Both the position numbers and the translations under genes were made by a program. From contig CAYGOF010000002.1 of NCBI GenBank assembly GCA_964351395.1, positions 124,001 through 188,000 on the forward strand: a DNA stretch of 64,000 bases, in the 5' to 3' direction. The notes under the pieces were generated by a model. It ran no database searches. It saw only the letters and a program-made list of their open reading frames with translations, and was not told the DNA's origin. This document shows, piece by piece, positions 58,608-64,000 of the stretch. Numbering within the stretch: the stretch's first letter is position 1; each line of letters begins with the position of its first letter. Source of the DNA: Imperialibacter sp964351395. Its GTDB lineage: Bacteria > Bacteroidota > Bacteroidia > Cytophagales > Cyclobacteriaceae.

Positions 58608-60320
58608 TTAGGTTGTCTCCTTCGGCATTTGCTTCACCGCAAAATCAACAGCCCTTGCTGTAAGTGCCATGTAGGTAAGCGATGGGTTTTGCGTGCTGGT
58701 GGATGTCATACAGGCGCCATCAGTAACAAATACGTTCTTGGCCAGGTGCATCCTGTTCCATTTATCGAGCAACGATGTTTTTGGATCTTTGCCCATGCGC
58801 ACACCACCCATTTCGTGGATATCCAATCCTGGTGCTTGCTTGGAGTCGTTCGACCGGATATCAGTAAAGCCTGCCATCGTGAACATCTCCGTGAGCTGCT
58901 CTATATAGTCGGCCACCATTTTCTCGTCATTGTCGTCGTAGTCTACGCTTACTTTCAACAATGGTATGCCCCATTCGTCTGTCTGGGTACGATCAATGCC
59001 ATAGTAATTCGACTCTTTTGGAATTGTCTCACCCATCATGTGCGAGCCAACGTACCATCCGCCCCACTCAGGATTCAGCAGGTTTGCCTTTAGCGACTCA
59101 CCCACCCCGTCGTAATCACGGTCGACCCTGCGTCCTGCACTAAAGCCAGCAGCATAGCCTCTTAAGAAATCCGTCTCTTGCTTGAACACATTACGGAAAC
59201 GTGGAATATATCCGCTGGTGGGACGACGGCCTACAGACGTAGTATCCTGAAACCCGTCGTACCGTCCTGATACTCTTGCTCGATAGTTATGGAATGCCGC
59301 ATATTTACCTAGTAAGCCATTGTCGTTACCTAATCCATTGGGGAAACGGTCCGATGTGGAATTGAGAAGAATCAGGTTGGTGTTCAATGCGCCAGCATTC
59401 ACAAACACGATGGAAGCATAGTATTCGATCATTTCCTTTGATTCGGAATCTACTACCCTCACACCAGTGACTTTCTCTTTTGCGTCGTCATAGATAAGCG
59501 AATGAACCACAGAAAAAGGCCTTAATGTAGCATTCCCTGTCTTCAGCGCCCATGGAATGGTGGATGAGTTGCTGTTGAAATAGCCCCCAAACGGACATCC
59601 ACGCTGACATATCGTTCTATTCATACACTGACCTCTGCCCTGCTCCAAATGGATGGGCTGAGGCTCAGAAAGGTGTGCGCATCTAGCGGAAATGATATTT
59701 CTGTCTTTGTAAGTTGACTCAACCTTTTCTTTGAAGTAGCCCTCCACGCAATTGAGGTCGTAGCCTGGCAAAAATTCACCATCCGGTAAGGCGGGAAGAC
59801 CGTCTTTGAAACCGGCAATTCCTACAAATTTTTCTACATAGCTATACCAGGGTGCAATGTCGGCGTACCTGATTGGCCAATCAACAGCAAAACCATCTCT
59901 TGCAGGTCCTTCAAAGTCAAAATCACTCCACCGCTGTGTTTGCCTTGCCCACATAATGGACTTGCCTCCCACCTGATAGCCTCTGATCCAGTCGAATGGT
60001 TTTTCCTGTACATAGGGATGCTCGTTGTCTTTCACGAAGAAATGCATAGCGTCTTCTCTGAAAGCATAACACTTACTAATGACAGGGTTTTCATCTTGTA
60101 TCTCCTGAGGTATTTGACCCCGGTGTTTAAACTCCCACGGCATCATATTAGTGGTGGGGTAGTCCACGTTATGCTTTACATCTCTGCCTCTTTCAAGGAT
60201 AAGTGTTTTCAACCCTTTATCAGCGAGCTCTTTAGCTGCCCATCCGCCACTCATGCCGGAGCCAACTACAATAGCGTCGTAGGTATTTTCTTTGGTGCTG
60301 TCTATATTAAAATTTGCCAT
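58608..60320 (-). CDS. GMC-family FAD oxidoreductase (gluconate 2-dehydrogenase large-subunit-like)
   Basis: The protein has 570 residues. FAD-binding begins at V-V-G-S-G-M-S-G-G near residue 17, with E-R-G-R-D following. A Cys-rich segment C-Q-R-G-C-P-F-G-G lies near 240. The C-terminal domain with M-G-G-V-R-M-G and N-P-S-L-T-Y-M-A carries the His/Asn region of the GMC family. It matches the alpha (FAD) subunits of membrane-bound sugar or sugar-acid dehydrogenases such as gluconate 2-dehydrogenase. It shares one base (A at 60320, TAATG) with the subunit 3 gene before it, so the two are translationally coupled. No cytochrome c subunit is seen nearby. Confidence 0.92.
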   Translation of the reverse strand: MANFNIDSTKENTYDAIVVGSGMSGGWAAKELADKGLKTLILERGRDVKHNVDYPTTNMMPWEFKHRGQIPQEIQDENPVISKCYAFREDAMHFFVKDNEHPYVQEKPFDWIRGYQVGGKSIMWARQTQRWSDFDFEGPARDGFAVDWPIRYADIAPWYSYVEKFVGIAGFKDGLPALPDGEFLPGYDLNCVEGYFKEKVESTYKDRNIISARCAHLSEPQPIHLEQGRGQCMNRTICQRGCPFGGYFNSNSSTIPWALKTGNATLRPFSVVHSLIYDDAKEKVTGVRVVDSESKEMIEYYASIVFVNAGALNTNLILLNSTSDRFPNGLGNDNGLLGKYAAFHNYRARVSGRYDGFQDTTSVGRRPTSGYIPRFRNVFKQETDFLRGYAAGFSAGRRVDRDYDGVGESLKANLLNPEWGGWYVGSHMMGETIPKESNYYGIDRTQTDEWGIPLLKVSVDYDDNDEKMVADYIEQLTEMFTMAGFTDIRSNDSKQAPGLDIHEMGGVRMGKDPKTSLLDKWNRMHLAKNVFVTDGACMTSTSTQNPSLTYMALTARAVDFAVKQMPKETT

Positions 60321-60880
60321 TACATTACTATTAAACCGTCAGTAGATACGCACGCCTGGAAGGGACCCGGCACATGCTTATATGGGAATTTTTCTGTCAT
60401 GATGTATTGCGACTGCATATACCCCTGGATTGAATACCGTTTGGTCATGCCCAGAAAAGACTTGATGTCCTTTAGGCCTGGCATAGCTGTCTCCTCCGCA
60501 TCATCCTTCGCCATAATATCCGTTAGCACTTTCTCTTTGTACACCTGGTCTCCCTTTGCAAAAGCCTTTTCGAAGTTTTCCTTGACAAACGGACCAAACT
60601 TCTGAAGTCCGCTAGTAAAGGAGGCTTGTTCTTTTTTGTCGATACAGTCATCTGCCATCACCAGTACAAACTTGTAAACTTCCAGTTCTTCGGCTCCAGG
60701 AATTTCACCTGAGGGGATCATCGTTTCTACTATTTTGGCAAGCATATCCTGCAGATCGACATCAATCTTTAGGTTATTTAGCGCCATGGCCACCCGCTCC
60801 GGTCCAAACGAACAGGAAGGCAAGAGGGCCACACCACCTGCGAAAAGGGCGGCTTGTTTTAGGGCTGTTCTTCTATCCAT
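60320..60880 (-). CDS. Gluconate 2-dehydrogenase subunit 3-like protein with Tat signal
   Basis: This protein of 186 residues begins M-D-R-R-T-A-L-K-Q-A-A-L, a twin-arginine export signal, followed by a hydrophobic stretch and a possible lipobox L-L-P-S-C. The rest is the small helical gluconate_2-dh3 family (about 35-186). In known systems this subunit helps to export the folded FAD-bearing GMC subunit, which lacks a signal of its own, through the Tat pathway. The 1-base overlap with the GMC gene fits that. The complex would oxidise a sugar or sugar alcohol in the periplasm and feed electrons to the respiratory chain. Confidence 0.9.
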   Translation of the reverse strand: MDRRTALKQAALFAGGVALLPSCSFGPERVAMALNNLKIDVDLQDMLAKIVETMIPSGEIPGAEELEVYKFVLVMADDCIDKKEQASFTSGLQKFGPFVKENFEKAFAKGDQVYKEKVLTDIMAKDDAEETAMPGLKDIKSFLGMTKRYSIQGYMQSQYIMTEKFPYKHVPGPFQACVSTDGLIVM

Positions 60881-61153
60881 GGGTCAAAAATTTTCTCAGT
60901 GTTGCTATTATTTGTCTAAATAAACCAATACTACTTTAAGAAGTAATCAATTAGCTGTTTTTTACACCAATGACAGCCGATAGATGCATTTTCGGAGCGG
61001 GACACCAAAGTCACACGGTAGTCTATTTGGGTCAATTTCATCAACACTTCGAGTCTTTTGATCAAAAAGTTAACAACCAAAGAAGAAACATGGAAACCTT
61101 TGAATACATGACTCGTCATTAACACAAGTTCAAAAACTCAAAATATATAAATC

Positions 61154-63514
61154 ATGATCCATTTTTTTAGATATATGCTGATGATCAGCATATTGAGCAG
61201 TCATTTTTATGCCTTTGCCAATCAGGATTTAACCCAAACTGTCAAAGGCCAGGTCATCGATGCACAGTCCTTGTCACCCATTCCAGGAGCAACTGTAAGG
61301 GTACTCAACACCGAGCCAGTGAAAGGTGCCATCACTGATTTGGATGGATATTTCAAAATTGAGAAGGTGCCTGTTGGCAGGCATCATGTGCAAATTTCCT
61401 TTGTCGGCTACGAAAGCAAAACCATCCCGGAAGTGCTGGTAGCGTCCGGAAAAGAAGTTGTATTAAATATCCACCTGGCTGAATCGATAGTTCAAATGGA
61501 TGAAGTGGTCGTTACTGCCTCGGAACAAGACAAAGGAGCCCCACTCAACGACTTTGCCACTGTAAGTGCCAAGTCTATCAATGTGGAAGAAACAAGCAGA
61601 TATGCTGCAACTTTTGACGACCCTGCACGAGCCGCCCAGTCGTTTGCAGGCGTGAGGGGTGGTGGCGATGACATTCAAAATGAACTTGTTATCCGCGGCA
61701 ACTCACCCAGAGGAATGCTTTGGCGGGTGGAAGGGGTGGAAGTACCCAACCCCAACCACTTTGCAGACGAGGGCTCATCATCTGGCGGCATCAGCATTCT
61801 CAGCAATAACATGCTGGCGAACTCCGACTTCTTCACTGGTGCTTTTCCCGCTCAATACGGCAATGCACTAAGCGGCGTATTTGACATCAACCTGAGAAAA
61901 GGGAATGCAGATAAAAGAGAATATGCTTTTCAGGCGGGAGTGCTGGGTATTGCCATGGCAGCCGAGGGCCCCTTTAAAAAAGGAGGAAAGGCCTCTTACC
62001 TAATGAACTACAGGTACTCAACGCTCTCACTCCTCAACCAAATTGGTCTACTGCCAATTTTCGGGGAGGAAGAAATTGTGTTCCAGGACTTGTCGTTTAA
62101 ACTTCATTTGCCAACAGAAAAGGCTGGTACATTTTCCTTTTGGGGACTTGGAGGCCTTAGCCGCGATACCGACCTGGCAGTGCCGGAGGAAGGCGATAAT
62201 TTCAACAGCAATTTCAGGTCAGGAATGGGTGTAGCAGGCTTATCTCATATTTATTTCCTCAACAAAGACACTTTTATTGAAAGCAAACTTACCTCTTCCA
62301 AAGGATATAATTCTTATGATTCAGATTCTCTGAAATTACAGATTTACGACAAGGAATCGTTCCTCAAGACTGACTACCGGTTTTCCACGATGCTTAACCA
62401 AAAATTCAACGCCAGAAATACGCTCCGTTCCGGAATCATCGTAAGCTCACTGGGCTACGACCTGCTTTCAAGCTCATATGAAAGTGACGATGACATTACT
62501 TATACCACATTGGACACGGAAGGGAACATGTTTTTTGTTCAAGGCTTCTCCCAATGGCAATACAAAGCCAGTGAACACATCACCATCAATAGCGGCTTCC
62601 ACTACTCGCATCTCTTCCTTGAAAACCAACACGCACTTGAGCCACGATTGGGAATGAAATGGGCGGTAGCAAAAGGTTCTTCTGTTAATTTGGGCGTAGG
62701 CCTTCATAGTCGTTTGGAGTCGCCTTCCCTATACCTTAGTAAAGCGACCCTCGATGATGGCAGCAAAGTGCAATACAACAGAGCCCTCGAAATGAGCAAA
62801 GCAGCCCATTTTGTGTTGGGGTATGAAAAGCAGCTTACTGAAAATGTCAGGTTGAAAGCAGAAACTTATTACCAACACCTCTACAATGTTCCGATCGCAG
62901 GGTCAGCAATCGCCGAAGAATGGGCACCCAGCTTTAGCATTTTGAACTCAAAAGCTGGGTATACTGACCGTCCCCTTTCCAACGATGGCACAGGGAGAAA
63001 TTATGGACTGGAGCTGACTCTTGAGAAGTTCCTCACGAATGGTTTCTATTACACCGTGACCTCGTCGCTCTACCAGTCCAAATACACTGGACGGGATGGT
63101 ATTGAGCGAAACACTCGTTTCAATGGCAACTTCACAGGCAATATTATCGCAGGTAAAGAGTTTAAAGTCGGACGAAATAAGAACAACTTGTTAGGGTTTA
63201 ACACGAGGGTAATTTACGCGGGTGGAAATAGAAAAATACCTATCAATCTTCCCCAAAGCATCGCTGGCGATAGAACGGTTTGGGATTATAGCAATGCGTA
63301 TGACCAACGGCTTCCTAATTATGCCCGCCTCGACATAGGCGTAAGCTATCGTCAAAACAAGCCTGGGCACTCTTCTATTCTGTCACTTAATGTGCAGAAC
63401 GTGACCGCCCGTTACAACGTGTTTGGAGAGTACTTCGATAATAGAACCGATAAAGTAATGACCAGTCAGCAGCTCGGACTCTTGCCTAACCTGAGTTATA
63501 GAATAGAATTCTAG
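61154..63514 (+). CDS. TonB-dependent outer-membrane receptor with CarboxypepD_reg-like N-terminus
   Basis: The protein has 786 residues with a signal peptide (about 1-22). A carboxypeptidase regulatory-like domain (about 30-115) starts V-K-G-Q-V-I-D-A-Q, as in most Bacteroidota receptors. The plug domain (about 120-250) has D-E-V-V-V-T-A and N-E-L-V-I-R-G-N-S. The beta barrel follows to a terminal F (I-E-F). It would import a ligand across the outer membrane with energy from a TonB/ExbB/ExbD complex such as the one at 30.7-33.0 kb. No SusD-like gene follows, so it is not a SusCD pair; its size is that of a moderate receptor. Its substrate is not known. Confidence 0.94.
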   Translation: MIHFFRYMLMISILSSHFYAFANQDLTQTVKGQVIDAQSLSPIPGATVRVLNTEPVKGAITDLDGYFKIEKVPVGRHHVQISFVGYESKTIPEVLVASGKEVVLNIHLAESIVQMDEVVVTASEQDKGAPLNDFATVSAKSINVEETSRYAATFDDPARAAQSFAGVRGGGDDIQNELVIRGNSPRGMLWRVEGVEVPNPNHFADEGSSSGGISILSNNMLANSDFFTGAFPAQYGNALSGVFDINLRKGNADKREYAFQAGVLGIAMAAEGPFKKGGKASYLMNYRYSTLSLLNQIGLLPIFGEEEIVFQDLSFKLHLPTEKAGTFSFWGLGGLSRDTDLAVPEEGDNFNSNFRSGMGVAGLSHIYFLNKDTFIESKLTSSKGYNSYDSDSLKLQIYDKESFLKTDYRFSTMLNQKFNARNTLRSGIIVSSLGYDLLSSSYESDDDITYTTLDTEGNMFFVQGFSQWQYKASEHITINSGFHYSHLFLENQHALEPRLGMKWAVAKGSSVNLGVGLHSRLESPSLYLSKATLDDGSKVQYNRALEMSKAAHFVLGYEKQLTENVRLKAETYYQHLYNVPIAGSAIAEEWAPSFSILNSKAGYTDRPLSNDGTGRNYGLELTLEKFLTNGFYYTVTSSLYQSKYTGRDGIERNTRFNGNFTGNIIAGKEFKVGRNKNNLLGFNTRVIYAGGNRKIPINLPQSIAGDRTVWDYSNAYDQRLPNYARLDIGVSYRQNKPGHSSILSLNVQNVTARYNVFGEYFDNRTDKVMTSQQLGLLPNLSYRIEF

Positions 63515-63556
63515 CAGCTACAAACAAGTGGCATAGGGCTACAAAGAAGTCTACCT

Positions 63557-63592
63557 AACCCCGGAATATTCAGCTATTCCGGGGTTTATTTT
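63557..63592 (+). terminator. Rho-independent terminator after the TonB-dependent receptor gene
   Basis: AACCCCGGAATA (63557-63568) and TATTCCGGGGTT (63575-63586) form a perfect 12-bp stem with a 6-base loop, followed by TATTTTT. It is the strongest terminator in the window. Confidence 0.93.
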
Positions 63593-63623
63593 TAACTTTA
63601 ATCTTCACGGAAAAAACTATCCC

Positions 63624-64000
63624 ATGTTTAGTAAGCTAAAAGAAGTACGCTGGGGCATTATAGGAGTAGGCGATGTGTGCGAAGTAAAGAGTGGACCTGC
63701 CTTTCAAAAAGTAGAAAACTCAAGCCTGGTGGCGGTAATGAGAAGAAACGGTGAAAAGGCAGCCGACTTTGCCAAACGACATGGAGTACCGAAATGGTAT
63801 GATGATGCAGATGAGCTGATCAACGATCCTGACGTTAATGCTATTTATATCGCAACTCCTCCTGGCTCCCATGCCGACTATACTTTCAAAGCAGCCAAAG
63901 CAGGAAAGCCGGTGTATGTGGAAAAGCCCATGGCAAGAACTGCCGCGGAATGCCAGGCAATGGTGGACGCTTGCGAAGCCGCTGGGGTTCCCCTTTTTGT
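63624..64000 (+). CDS. Gfo/Idh/MocA-family oxidoreductase, N-terminal part
   Basis: The gene starts at ATG 63624 and runs off the window edge, giving 125 codons. The Rossmann domain is seen with W-G-I-I-G-V-G-D-V near residue 10. The family motif A-T-P-P-G-S-H follows, then Y-V-E-K-P-M-A with the catalytic-site lysine. Gfo/Idh/MocA proteins oxidise or reduce sugars and inositols with NAD(P). It fits the carbohydrate-directed tone of this part of the window. The C-terminal substrate domain is outside. Confidence 0.9.
   Translation, partial: MFSKLKEVRWGIIGVGDVCEVKSGPAFQKVENSSLVAVMRRNGEKAADFAKRHGVPKWYDDADELINDPDVNAIYIATPPGSHADYTFKAAKAGKPVYVEKPMARTAAECQAMVDACEAAGVPLF

Noticed and set aside
61154..63514. 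SusC/SusD polysaccharide utilisation pair
   Set aside because: The receptor is shorter than typical SusC and no SusD-like lipoprotein gene follows before the terminator.

Overview
The window looks like a chromosomal contig from a free-living, probably marine, member of the Bacteroidota, most likely Cytophagales (inference). Supporting signs are promoters of the TAnnTTTG type, Bacteroidota-type lipoprotein signals, a fused alpha/beta 2-oxoacid dehydrogenase E1, a TonB-dependent receptor with an N-terminal carboxypeptidase-regulatory-like domain, a rhodopsin-free but photolyase-bearing gene set, and the gene order DUF177-rpmF-plsX-fabH-efp-accB-accC. There is no rRNA, phage, IS element or CRISPR array. 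A 10-base run of N (24206-24215) marks a scaffold gap whose two flanks duplicate each other.

0-10.7 kb is a regulatory block. It holds a ureohydrolase tail, a DGPF/YCII protein translationally coupled to an ECF42-type sigma factor, an NtrC/NtrY-type two-component pair, and an ECF sigma factor placed directly before a TPR-containing membrane Ser/Thr kinase. Behind these is a large lipoprotein built from four modules repeating at exactly 570 bp. 10.9-21.1 kb is housekeeping: an HNH protein, an NlpC/P60-like protein that has lost its catalytic cysteine, smpB, tsaD, a divergent tamB-like gene, a photolyase, an Smr-domain protein and a small conserved protein. It is followed by the RNase P RNA gene and an NtrC-type regulator without a DNA-binding domain.

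22.7-30.7 kb carries a 40-residue lipoprotein, a LuxE-like acyl-protein synthetase, the gap-damaged lipoprotein gene, the fused E1 gene, alanine dehydrogenase, an orphan HsdR-N nuclease-like protein and a UMF1-family transporter. 30.7-33.2 kb is an ExbB/ExbD energy-transduction operon preceded by tRNA-Ser(GGA). 33.3-39.5 kb is a tightly packed minus-strand run (two GT2 glycosyltransferases, a small winged-helix-like protein, a SpoIIE-type phosphatase, a polysaccharide deacetylase, TatD, asparaginase). 39.5-44.4 kb holds ruvC, a HIT protein, greA, a 2-hydroxyacid dehydrogenase, mgtE and rsmA.

44.5-51.1 kb is a plus-strand block for pyridoxal phosphate and fatty-acid/phospholipid synthesis, ending in a strong terminator. 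From 51.2 kb to the end the content turns catabolic: two SDR oxidoreductases and an IlvD/Edd sugar-acid dehydratase, an exported acetamidase/formamidase, a lipoprotein formylglycine-generating enzyme beside a Cys-type sulfatase, a GMC oxidoreductase with a Tat-exported partner subunit, a TonB-dependent receptor and the start of a Gfo/Idh/MocA oxidoreductase. Together these suggest use of sulfated or oxidised carbohydrates, although no glycoside hydrolase or SusCD pair is present. REP-like palindromes sit only in the gaps of this last part. No gene set here amounts to a clearly new defence or mobile system. The most notable items are the apparently extracytoplasmic FGE-sulfatase pair, the exact 190-residue modular lipoprotein next to an ECF/kinase pair, the pseudo-NlpC/P60 protein and the double hairpin between rpmF and plsX.
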